Assembly (NCBI GenBank): GCA_948099385.1
Contig: CANUEZ040000071.1
Location: 806,001 to 870,000 of the forward strand
Length of the DNA stretch: 64,000 nt
Source of the DNA: Fasciola hepatica
Taxonomy: Eukaryota; Platyhelminthes; Trematoda; Plagiorchiida; Fasciolidae
Direction: 5' to 3'
The position numbers and the translations under genes are program-made. This document shows, one piece after another, positions 48,481 through 58,789 of the stretch. Position 1 is the first letter of the stretch, and every line of letters starts with the position of its first letter. Below the pieces are notes generated by a model, which did not search any database, was not told the origin of the DNA, and saw only the letters and a list, made by a program, of their open reading frames with translations.

Positions 48481-49155
48481 CCATCAGCCGTAACTGTCAT
48501 TCTTTAAAAATCCGATTGCCTCCGTCTCTCATTGTTTACACCTATTGCAATTCGTCCCACACATCTTAATTCCACTCCCAAACCACCTTCAACCCATGCT
48601 GTTTTATATAGTCGTCTATTTCCTCTGTTGTCCTTTTTTCCCGTATTGTTCCATTCAGCTAGTTTCGTGGGTCAGACCTAGTTTCTCTCGCATAAGCCCA
48701 GTGTGTCCACGGGCTGCGCTTTACAATTTGGATTGCTCAGTGAGTCCCTAAGTTTTCCGGAAGTGAAGTCGATCACACACCTTGAAATTGAACCTTACAC
48801 CCCTGAGATACCAAGGACATTATTCTCAGCTGAAGCACGGTGTGGTGCCCGAAGTTCAAGCAAGAGTTGAGCGGGAAGTACATCGGCCGAGCCACAGGTG
48901 CTGTGCTCCGGCCGGACCCGAACTGAAATAACGCGGTTAGCTTCTCTGTCAAGAGGAAATCACGAAATACGTCCGCCCGCAGAAAATAAAACAGAAAAGA
49001 CCCTGTGGATTGGCAGCAATATGAGATTTGAAGGATAACAAGAGCAACAAGCTGAAGTAACAGGCAAGGAAAGAAAGTCATGTTTCGTGATCAGATCTAA
49101 TCAGTCCAATTAAAAACCTATCCCGACATGGAATATTATCGATGAAGTCACACAA
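48481..49155. other. No recognisable gene
   Basis: T/C-rich at first (48500-48740), then mixed. A 102-residue minus frame at 48773-49081 has no motif I can name. Confidence 0.45.
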
Positions 49156-49159
49156 AAAA

Positions 49160-51930
49160 GATTGACAGCACGCTTTCGCCATGGAAACGTTCGTCTACGA
49201 CAGTTATACTGGTAAGCAGATATCCATCTGACGTCACTCTCTTGGTGATGGAAGAGCCATTGGGGAAGAGTGACCACGGAGTCCAGCGGGCAGCGCTTTC
49301 CGTAGGGCACAACAGACCAGGGCCTTTGTTCAGTCGGAACTACGCTAGAGTGGATGATGATGAACCAAAGGTAGGGGCACGAGACGTATGTCGGTACCTG
49401 GAAGTGCCGGAGCCATCTGTGGAGGGAAGGTAGAGAGCAATAAAGTCGGTCTAATAAGCTTGACAGACGAGTTTGCCCCGTCGGCGCAGCAAGGAAACAA
49501 CAACCGACCACCTTGGTGGAAGCCAACGATGGCAAGAGCATCAACTGCTCACAGAACGCTATAGACTCAATACAGACTTCACAGTAGGTACTACGCGTGG
49601 GCCGCCCATAAGCCAGCCAGAAACAGGGCACAAGCCCTGCAATGAGAAGCAGACTACGAGTATGAGAAGGAACTCGCCAACAATGTGAGAGCATACCTTG
49701 GGAAGTTCTTCGCTTATGTGCAGTTCAAGAAGGTGACATGTGAGAGCTTTGGTACCTCGGAAGCGCCTGACGACAGCACTTCTAATGATAAATGCTACGG
49801 CCAACTAAACAAGACGGCCTTTGGGCACATGGTCCAGTTGAAAAGCTTCGTGATCTCAAGTTATACGATTTCTGATCAGCGTTCGACCAACGATATACGA
49901 GCCTCAACACACGAAAGGATCAAAAGAAACACCGGGAAAGTCGGAATCATGCGTTATACGGTGTCTGAAAAGCACTATGGCACAAGAATGCAACAAATCA
50001 TACAGTCATTTTTGACAGCAGTCATTCTTAGGCGGACCGCACACAGAACAACCGTGAAGGACGTATCAGCTCAACCGAAAGTTACCCAACTTGGAAGGAA
50101 GGTGCTTTGAAGGAAGAGACAGCCTTTTGGTACTGGTAAGCAAGACTGGGACAAGAGTTGAAGAATAAGAATACCACTCATTAAAACTTATTACGAAACC
50201 GTTGAAATTTTAACAGTAAAGACCTGTGGTGGGTCGGCCGCCGTAACAATGAAGACCAAGCAGAAACCTTACTCGCGTCCTTTGACAGAGTGTATTGTCT
50301 GAACCGGATGCTTACTCTGACGGACTCAGAGACTGGGAGTACGCCAGTGCCTCAGGAGCTTACTGTAAGTGAGGCTGAGGTGCTCCATGAAATCGAATTT
50401 TTGTGCAAGCATAAAGCAACCCGGCCAGATGAAGTCCGCCAGGCAATTGTTCATCCTCCTTCCGATATCTTAGTCCGGTGTGTTAACCAGCTGTAAGAAC
50501 AGCCGGTGAGGAATGGTGATGTGCCAGGGAACCGGCGTAGGGTCAGTGTTGTAGCAGTATATCGGACAGGATTTGTACAGAATTGGCAGAATTATGGACC
50601 AGTCGGCCTGGCGTCAATGTTGAGCAAATGCTTACACAGTACAATCAGAAAGCAGTCTGGCCTGCTTCTCGTTATTACCGACCGACTGATACATGCACAA
50701 CTTGGGTTTGGTGAAAGAGATGGGTTTGCAAACCTGCCGATGTTGTTAGACGATACCGCAAGACGAATTGTTTGGGGTTTGATAATGGAGGTTTACTATT
50801 TGTATTTCAGTTAGGCTATCGACCCTGAATCCTCACCCGCTGGACTGTGAACTGCAAACTTTTGGGATAATCATGAACCTAGTCACGACGTAGTACACCT
50901 CCTAGAAAATTGTAGCCTCTGTGTCAATGTGGGCCATTTTCCGTAGAGGCTGGTGAAGACTATTGGAGGTTTGCCACAGGGTTCGGCACTGGGGCCTTCT
51001 TCCTGCGTATAAATGACCTAACGGAAGAATTGAGCAAAGCACTTTTCATCTCTGCGGATGGTTTTGAAGATGGCGGGGAGCGATTTAGCACAGGATGTAA
51101 ACGACGGGGTTTACCGCGAAACCTTGCCAAATATCAAATCCTGACCACCAATATAAACGGACCGAACCATATTCGTTTTCAAAGAAAGTCAGAGGTAAAA
51201 GGACTGGGTGTTATATTCACACAGGACTTCAAGCCGTCAGAGCGGTGCCAGAGAGCTGTCAGTATGGTCAGGGGAATATTAACTGGAGTATGCAATACTA
51301 ATACGTGCAAAAACCTAGAAGTCTTCATCCCGTTTTGCAAGATTTTGAGTGTGACCTCCTCTGGACTATTGTGTGCAGGCGTGGGCTCACTATTGTCGCA
51401 AGGACGAAGAGTGCTTGGGGGGTTGCTGCAGCGTACAACTAGAATGATCACCTGCCAGGGGGGGGGGTTGCGCCCAGATTCTGGAGGATCTTAATTTTTT
51501 CTCGTTAAAGTGGCTCAGAGGCCGAGTTGACCTGCACTGAGTGCTGCACCGGGGTACACAGCCTTGAACTACGGAGGACATATTCAAGGATGGACGCAAG
51601 GGCCAAATGCTCTGCAAATAAGGTTTTATCCATGTGTAGTAGACTGTCAGAGGAAGCTGCTGGATGCAGCATCGTACCACTTTTTAGGAAGGCCCTATAT
51701 TCACACTGAAACACAGCGTTCCCGGAGCGGTCTGCGTGAGGGAGGGGTTAGGCATGGCCCCTGGTGCTTTTGTCAGTGGACTTATGACTGTGAAGGCGAT
51801 ACTGCCTCGCAACTTCTGCCTTCCAGGTAAAAAATTCAACGCGCAGTGTTGGGAACCATGGAAACTTACCGACGAAGCTACGATGTGTACGCACGATTGG
51901 TCTTGGCTACTTTCATCCTGTGCAAACTGA
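49160..51930 (+). pseudogene. CR1-like LINE copy H: 5'-truncated ORF2 and 3' region
   Basis: The copy opens at the end of the endonuclease: MEEPLGKSDHGV at 49242-49277 keeps the catalytic SDH. A linker block ELANNVRAYLGKFFAYVQFK lies near 49670-49730. RT: LTVSEAEVLHEIEFLCKHKA near 50362-50420, NYGPVGLASMLSKCL near 50592-50636, a first-Asp motif degraded to YLYFS then stop near 50800, GGLPQGSALGP at 50967-50999, and ISADG in place of FADD near 51047-51060. The thumb reads VKGLGVIFTQDFKPS at 51196-51240. The 3' region at 51790-51920 aligns with 61690-61787 of CR1-E, so H and E are related subfamilies. A 194-residue frame on the other strand is a shadow. Confidence 0.8.
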
Positions 51931-52078
51931 ACAAAATTGAACCGTGGAATAGCCATCTGCAGGGCTAGTGAATACCTCCTCAGAAGGGACACTTGAGGCC
52001 AGGCTAGACGACCGGTTAGGACCAACAACAAATGCCTCAAGTGCTCTGGTCACCCTCGTGTAGATTATTCTCCCCCAC

Positions 52079-52341
52079 ATTTCACGTCTCGTCTTCACTC
52101 CTATATAGTTGTACATGTACGCAGTTATAACTAGGTTTTTTCTCCCCCCTTTTACGAATATACATGCGAGTCGCTTTTCTGTGTAACTTTTAAACCGATG
52201 AATCTCGTCATGTGTTGATATGTCCATATTCACATTGTCGGACACATGTACTACGTGGGAAACTTTTATCTTTATTCCAATGTCTCCTTTGCGAAAATGG
52301 TTTCCCCCCTAGTTTTCAAGTTCTGCCATTCCCGCTCGACA
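52079..52341 (+). repeat. CR1-D 5' UTR, copy 1
   Basis: About 260 bp collinear with 56641-56902 (TTCACGTCTC at the start, CATGTGTTGAT, GGGAAACTTTTA, AGTTCTGCCATTCC at the end). It precedes the PHD-finger ORF1 of D, so it is most simply the 5' UTR, which in LINEs carries the internal promoter. Confidence 0.75.
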
Positions 52342-53400
52342 GTGATATATGTCGTTGAGCTCCGAAAATTATATTCATATGTGGGCTATTATCTCTCTCT
52401 CTCAGTGGATTATCGCCACAAGAAGAGTGAAAAGAACTCTGTTAAAGTGTGTTGTTGTTCAATCTGCAAGAAAAGAGTGCGACCTAGGGCAAAAGCTCTG
52501 CTTTGTGATGGGCGTAATGGGTTGATACAAATTCGCTGTGCCAAAATTCCTGCTAATAAATATGAGTGGCCGAAACTATGTAAAAGTAGGATCATTAGAA
52601 TCGCGTGCTCGAATTGCGTTTTGACCAAACTTCATCTCCAACCAGACTCTTTGCCGACCCAGGTGCACCCCAGCAAGCCACCGGCGGAGACGAGTGCAAC
52701 AAATGTAAACCTCTCGTTGTCCAGCACCTCGGCCGCTGCCACAACTACTGGGGCCACTAGCCGCATGAACAAAGGGAAGAACGGAACAAAAGGCGACCCC
52801 ATGCCCGCGACGGCAGACAAGTTTTGCGTCGGGCTCCGAACCTACAAGCTGACGCCCAGGATGACACAAACAAGTAGAAGGAGGTGCCATCAATTCGAAA
52901 GATGGATCCACCACACCATGAACAATGCTTCCTGGCCCTAAACATCCCAAAGGCTGCTGTAAAGTCCCCCCAGGACAGAATGGATCATGGTTTGATGCAA
53001 CTCAGGCCGATCCTGAACAAGCTGTTTACGGGAGATGAAGCAGGACTGGCAGTCACAATTCGGGTTGAAGAGGCATTCAGACTTGGGAAGCATCAGGAGT
53101 CCCGAGGACAGCCAAAACCTGAATGTTGTTCTTAGCTCACAAGGGCAAGTGAGTGATGTTCTCATACGGCCGTTCCGCTCTAAGGGGAGTCCTTTTGTCT
53201 ACAAAAAGATCTTTCTGCTGAGGATCATCAAAAGGATGAGTCAAGCCTGTGCAGAGATCGGAGGAAGAGGGAAAATTGGTAGAACGGACCCTTACACCCG
53301 GGGTTTTACCGGGGTACGGAGGGGATTACATAAACGCTGGCCACCGTCACTGCCATTCAGTCTTCTCAGCGCGCAGCCGTAGAAGACTTCCGGGCAGGGA
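52246..53400 (+). pseudogene. CR1-D ORF1 with PHD-like zinc finger
   Basis: The 231-residue frame 52246-52941 contains a PHD-type arrangement at residues about 70-125: CSICKKRVRPRAKALLCDG, then RCAKI, and a final CSNC. The His expected after CDG..G-I is replaced by Gln (IQIRC), so a zinc ligand is lost. A Ser/Thr/Ala-rich linker follows (residues about 150-180). Downstream frames (52884-53135 and 53035-53382) give ALNIPKAAVKSPQDRMDHGL and VSDVLIRPFRSKGSPFVYKK. These resemble the RRM-like half of ORF1. PHD fingers are known in ORF1 of some CR1 elements. Confidence 0.75.
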
Positions 53401-53439
53401 AAACCGGGCGGCTTCTGCCAAAAGCTGCTGACCGGTATC

Positions 53440-56400
53440 CGTGGATTACTGAACAAAAGGGACGAATCGAAGGCACCTGTGCCAACCGGAAACCCCGGCT
53501 ATCATGGCATTCATCGAGACGTGGCTAACGGATGATATTCGGGACTCAGAAATCACACTGCAGGTCAGTTCTCGCAAATCGAGCAACGTGTAGCCAATTA
53601 AAACGAATCCCAAAACCAGAACAAGACTGATTCGTAGTTTCTGCAGTACTAAATTGACAATCACAAAAGGTACAAATATATACAAACCTCAAGTATGCGG
53701 CCAAATAGACTCCATAGTAAAGCCCGAAGGTTTGAAGCCTTGTAGCTCAAGCACTACAGTCAGAAACGGTTCAAGACTAAAGTTAAATCTCACGTGAACA
53801 AACAAAAGTGAGGATGTGTGGTGCATGGACAGGCTTCTCAAAGTATTGTCGAATATAGTCAAACTCACAAAGCATGCAGAACATATGGAAGGATTTTCAG
53901 TACTTGTTCTTCACACTCACTACCAGGGTATGCGCTGATTCGTGTTGACCGAATTCGTGCCAGAGGGGGAGTGGTGTTGCCACGTATGTGTAAAATGGGA
54001 TACCAGTAGACATATTTGATACCTTTGTGGGCCAATGTGGGTACGGGAAGCCGCTGTGGTGTAGAGCGAAACTAACCATCAGTGGTTATGTGATGCTTGA
54101 AATCACCTATCGTGCTTCGGCGGCCGACGCACAAGGTATTCTGGATTCCAAGCATCGAAAGGCAACGGACGGGCATTGTCCGGTTCTTGGAGACTTTATT
54201 GCTCCTCATGTTGACTGGGTGTTCAGAAGGTGCAATATAGCCGCGGACAGGTTCTCCCATTGTCTGTATGAGATAGTGTGCTACCTCACCTTGCATCAGC
54301 TTGTGCAAGAACCGACCAGGAATCAGGCGGATCAGGTAACCATCCTTGACCTAGTTTTCTCCCCACAAACTTAGGATACAGGTGGAACCGATCTTCTGCT
54401 GCCATTGAACTCCAGTAACCACACAATGCTAGTCATTCACTGGAGACGCGGTGCTTTCGTCCACCAGAATCCGCAGTGCGGGCGGAACTAGTGGCACATA
54501 CCCTTTGCTGAAATAAAAAAAGCTTCCGCCGCCGTGCCATGGAACCCGATCGTTAGTGGTGGAGTGGATGAAAATTGAAGCCTCCTCAAATTAGAAATAG
54601 CTGCACTGGTGGGCTTGTTTGCACTTCCGCACAGGCGACGAAGTCATGCCAGGGGACCGCCATGGTTTGACAAGAAGCTACGTAGTCAGCTGCCAAAAAG
54701 AAACCGAGATCGACAGCATTTTCCATCCTCCGGCAAGGCATACGACAGTTGCAAAAGCATTCGAACTTAGTGTACGGCGATGAACACTACAAAGCGATGC
54801 GAATAAAAAGAGGGACGTGCGGCCGATTCCGTTTCGGCACCAAAAAGGCTGTTTTCATACCTCAGAAGGGGGCTGAGGCTCGCACAGGCATCCCAACACT
54901 GCTTCATAATGGACTTATAGAGGAATCCGATTGCGATAAAGCAGAGCTTTTGGCCGATCAGCACTCTGATGTTTATGCCACGGAGAGACCATCCTATCCC
55001 CAGCCTCCACAGAGTGCAATGACCATGGTATGGCGACCCTTAGTGACAGACGAGGTTTCAAAGGTTATGCAAGGGCTACGGCCACATATGACACCTGCTC
55101 CGGACGGGATCCATCCTCCAGTCCTCCGTAAACTAGCTGAAATTATCGTGCCTCCACTGGCGAGACTGCCTAACATCTCGGTGGAACAAGGTAAACTACC
55201 ATCCAAATGGAAAGAACCCGTTGTCTTTCCGATTCTCAGGGGCGGCAAGAAGGCGGAATCCGTGAATCGTCTTCCAGTAAGTCTTACGTGTGTGGTAGGA
55301 AAGGTAATGGAAAGCCTGGTTTTGGCGTAACTCCGGCAGTACCTCCAGAGCCGTGAACTCTTCAGTCGCCCGTAGCATGGCTTTCGGAAAGGTGGATCCT
55401 GTCTGCCCAGTCTGCTACCAGCACGCGAACATTAGGCACAAGCTACAGAGGACAGCCACCCTACAGATGTTATCTACGTTGATTTCTGTAAAGTTTTCGT
55501 CAGAGTGCCTCATAACAGCTTGCCCCATCGGTTGAGATCGCCAGGGGTGGCAGAAAAATTACTCGAGTGGATCGAAGACTTCCTGAAAGAAATGTCCTCC
55601 TCTTCGAAAGTAGCTTCATCGTGCTCTGAGTCACCTGAGGCCTCCATAGGAGTGTCACAAGGCTCGGTCTCAGATCCACTGCTGATCGTGTAGTTCATTA
55701 CAGACTTGCCACAACAACTGGTGTCCCCCTGTCTGGTCCACGCAAAAGATCTCAGAATCTGGCGGGTGATCAAAACTACGGCGGATCATGAGGCAATACA
55801 AGCGGATTTGGATACTCTAATACAGTGGCTCAAAGTGAGGGCTTTCCCAATCAATGTGAAAAAGTGTGCCCAGCTGCAGCTAGGGAGACCCAGGCCTGAG
55901 GAAGCCTACGTCTCTCGAGGAACTACTCTTCGAGTGCCCAGTGCTGAAAGAGACCCAGGAATAATAGTGATATCTACGATGAAAACCCGAAATCACACCG
56001 ATAAGGTGTGCATCTCGGCTTGGAGCATCTATGGTGCTATCCATCGGACTTTTGGAAGAACACTTTGTGGTGCCTTCAAACTCCTATATACCTCACACGT
56101 CCGTCCTCGACTGGAGTACTGCAGAGCGGCTACATTTCCCTGCAAGGCTTCTGAACTTGCTAGGCTGTTACGGGTGCAGAGAGCCGCCACTCGTGTAGTT
56201 GCTGGACTAAGAGGGATTAGTTATAACAGGCGGCTGGACTTAGCCGGTGTTTCCGGAGGCATATCGGAGAGTGCGGGGTGATCTGATATACATCGGGCGA
56301 ATACTCCGGGGGGAATTGAGTACAGAGATGCAGGTGTTATTCCCCCTTCTTGGCCACTCGCGCACAAGAGGGCACTCGACAAAGCTCATGAATCTGCAGT

Positions 56401-56520
56401 CGACTGGGTTCCCGTTGGTCTGCCGTCGTTCCGGAAGAACAACCAAACTTTGGAACTCACTGCCAGTTGACGTGGTGGAAGAGGGCAACCACTAACTTTT
56501 CAGAAGGAAACTGGCTGCAC
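53440..56520 (+). pseudogene. CR1-D ORF2 remnant: endonuclease and reverse transcriptase
   Basis: The endonuclease starts with AIMAFIETWLTDDIRDSEIT at 53498-53557, keeping the catalytic Glu. It is then interrupted by R1 and resumes with GYALIRVDRIRARGGVVLP at 53925-53981. GDFIAPHVDW near 54190-54220 is GDFNAPHVDW-like with Asn changed, and SNH at about 54415 replaces SDH. RT: APDGIHPPVLRKLAEII at 55094-55146, VIYVDFCKVFVRVPH near 55465-55510, IGVSQGSVSDPLLIV at 55645-55692, and the FADD box degraded to HAKD near 55740. The thumb and C-terminal frames run 55706-56281 and 56247-56495 (LWNSLPVDVVEE). Stops and frameshifts are frequent. Confidence 0.85.
53566..53924 (+). repeat. Dispersed repeat R1, copy d (inside CR1-D endonuclease)
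   Basis: The endonuclease reading breaks off after DSEITLQ and resumes with GYALIR; the 360 bp between are R1 (recognisable 53581-53920). ATCACACTGCAG on the left and ACTCACTACCAG on the right may be a decayed target-site duplication. This copy therefore gives the best estimate of the ends of R1. Confidence 0.8.
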
Positions 56521-56640
56521 ATCTGATAGAGCTTTGGCATGAATCATTATTGTGAGGCTACAGCCAAGAGTGAATGGTGATGAGGCTCATACGGGAGGTG
56601 TCTCACAATCTTTCTCCCGGAAACGTGAGACTTGAAACTA

Positions 56641-56902
56641 TTTTCACGTCTCATCTTCAGTCAAATATAGTAGTACATGTACACAGTTAAAAATAAATTG
56701 ATTCTCCTCCCTCTTACGCTTGTTTATACAAACAGCTGTTCAGTGTAAGTTTCAAAACGAAAAATCTAGCCATGTGTTGATGCATCTATATTCGTATGGT
56801 CAGACTCGTGTACTACAAGGGAAACTTTTACTTTCACTCCAATGTCCCTTTTGAGAAAATGGTTTCCTCTTGTTTTCGAGTTCTGCCATTCCAGCTCGGT
56901 GG
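56641..56902 (+). repeat. CR1-D 5' UTR, copy 2 (solo)
   Basis: A second copy of the 52079-52341 sequence, in the same orientation 4,562 bp downstream. Similarity ends abruptly at about 56902, where the sequence changes to the leader of CR1-E. Confidence 0.75.
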
Positions 56903-57361
56903 CACCGGAGAAAAGAAGATTCGTGCAGGAACCGGGAACATTTGAGTTCAGGCAGTGCACCCGTGAACTACTTTTTTCAAATTGCTCTCGGCGATGAGGA
57001 TTTTTGCATTGTTTGGTGGAATAACACAGGTTATTTCGCCCAAACTACTGTGTCGTAGTTAGTATTTCGGTACGCGTACCTTTCTGAAGAGTTCACTCTC
57101 TTCAGAAGAGTTTATTCACTTCAAAAACTGGGTATACTTTTTGGCGTACTTTTTGGTGTTTTTTGCTGGTGTCAGTGCTACTGATACCGGATAACGTCTT
57201 TTTGTGGCGCTTTTTCCACAGTACCTCGTTTGTGGAACTTTTGTAGTGTGCGGGTTTGCTGCACTTGCCTTAATGTACCGTTTGTGCCTGTTTGAAAGGT
57301 TGTGTTATTATCCCACTGGCGTTCGAGACGGTATTTTCAAACATACTCAACCATCACTGCC

Positions 57362-58724
57362 GAAATGAATGGGATAGAGGTTGATCCCATTGGTCAGGCA
57401 GTAAGCTGTGGGAACAAGGAACGCACGGATCTGGGGCAAGATGAGGGAATTCAATGTGACCAGTGTTGCTTTTGGTATCATTGAAAGTGCTCCAAGCTGG
57501 AAGAGAAAGACTTTGAGCTGCACATCAAGTACGCATCGCTCAAGTGGATACGCGACCACTGCTTGGCGTTTGCAAGCGAGTGCTTGCGCATAACTCGAGG
57601 CAAACTAGGGAAAGGGGGCATGAACATAAAGCTGGAACCAAGACTAGAGAGAGCCAGTTCTATCCATGGCCTAGAGGGAAAGGAAAACCGGGTGCCAGAT
57701 CAGAAAAATAAAAAGACAACCCAAGCCAAAGGGTTAAGAAAGCAAAGAGGTAGCAGGATTCATCAATGTGGAAAAAAGCCTCCTGACGGACGTATGATCC
57801 CTGAAGGAGCAGGTCAAACGCCTAGATGCTGAAGTGCAACGCATGAAGTGTGACAGTGAGGTCATAGAAGACAGAAGTAGAAGACTGCTGCTTCACAACC
57901 TTAAGGAGAACATCGTAAAAGACGGTAGAATCAGGAAGGAAGAAAACCGCCGGCATGTGGCTTAGGTTCTTAGGATGGCTGGCCTACCTCCTACGACACC
58001 AATAGTCAAGTGCCATCGAATAGGACTATGGCATGGGACACAACCAGCGCCGCCACGACCCCTGGTAGTGGTGTTCCACAGTGTCTACTAGAGGGCTATG
58101 CTGCTGTCCAGGGCGGGAGCAGTTGAGGGCAACACGCAGAGAATTGTTAGGGTCACACCTGACAGCCCAGCATTTGTCAAACCGGGTAATGCCATAGTCT
58201 CGCTGAGAACTGGCACACCTGATCTTAAGAGGCCGAAGCTACATATAGCGAAACTGGAGATGATCCCTCTTGGGAAGTCAACACCTAAGGCCCAAGGATT
58301 AATTCCGGTACCAAAGGTGGCTTCAGGTGCCGGTAAACAAAAGGCCAAAAATCAGGAAGTTCAAAAGACCAAAAAGAAGGGGACTCACAGGGCATTCAGT
58401 CCGGTTGGTGTTGAGAACGTGCAGCCAGCCAGCCCGATTCTGAAGGAGACTCCCAAAACATTCTTTCTAATGCAACCAGAGGGAAAAGCCGAGGAAAACA
58501 GTCGGACTTCGGTGGTCGCAAGACGATCCCGGGCCATCGGTATGGCGACTCAAAAGGGGATAACGCCTTTTGTGCATGTCGAGCCTGACACCGGGTCGAC
58601 GGGTGGAAAAGAAAAAACCACGAAACTCAGAGCGTCACCTGATATCCAAGATGCAGCACCGCCGACACATTTAGACGCAAAAAACGGGGCATCACCTCGG
58701 AGATTGCGCCGGAGGGTACCCTAG
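57362..58724 (+). pseudogene. CR1-E ORF1: PHD finger, coiled/RRM-like region and basic tail
   Basis: MNGIEVDPIGQAVS begins at about 57365. A PHD-like module follows: IQCDQCCFWYH, a TGA stop at 57482-57484, KCSKLEEKDFELH and WIRDHC. Then comes a basic linker. A further frame near 57830-57900 gives AEVQRMKCDSEVIEDRSRR and LLLHNLKE, coiled-coil into the first RRM-like strand, and then CHRIGLWHGT and PRPLVVVFHSVY. The final frame 58098-58724 (208 residues) is Pro/Lys-rich. The role in the family is RNA binding and RNP formation. A segment of this ORF (58134-58250) has been copied into ORF2. Confidence 0.75.
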
Positions 58725-58789
58725 CCGTTAAATTAGCAATGAAGTCAGTAACGAGGACCAGGGAACCGTCAATATGGTACACCAACACC

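Larger units (their letters stand above)
52079..56640 (+). mobile_element. CR1-like LINE copy D (near full length, with R1 insertion)
   Basis: Order: 5' UTR (52079-52341), ORF1 with PHD finger (52246-53400), ORF2 (53440-56520), short 3' part. The endonuclease is split by an R1 copy (53566-53924). The element is followed at once by a second copy of its own 5' UTR (56641-56902). Confidence 0.8.

Noticed and set aside
49110..49694. 194-residue open frame on the minus strand
   Set aside because: It lies opposite the CR1-H endonuclease tail (SDH block) and linker, which explain the sequence on the plus strand.
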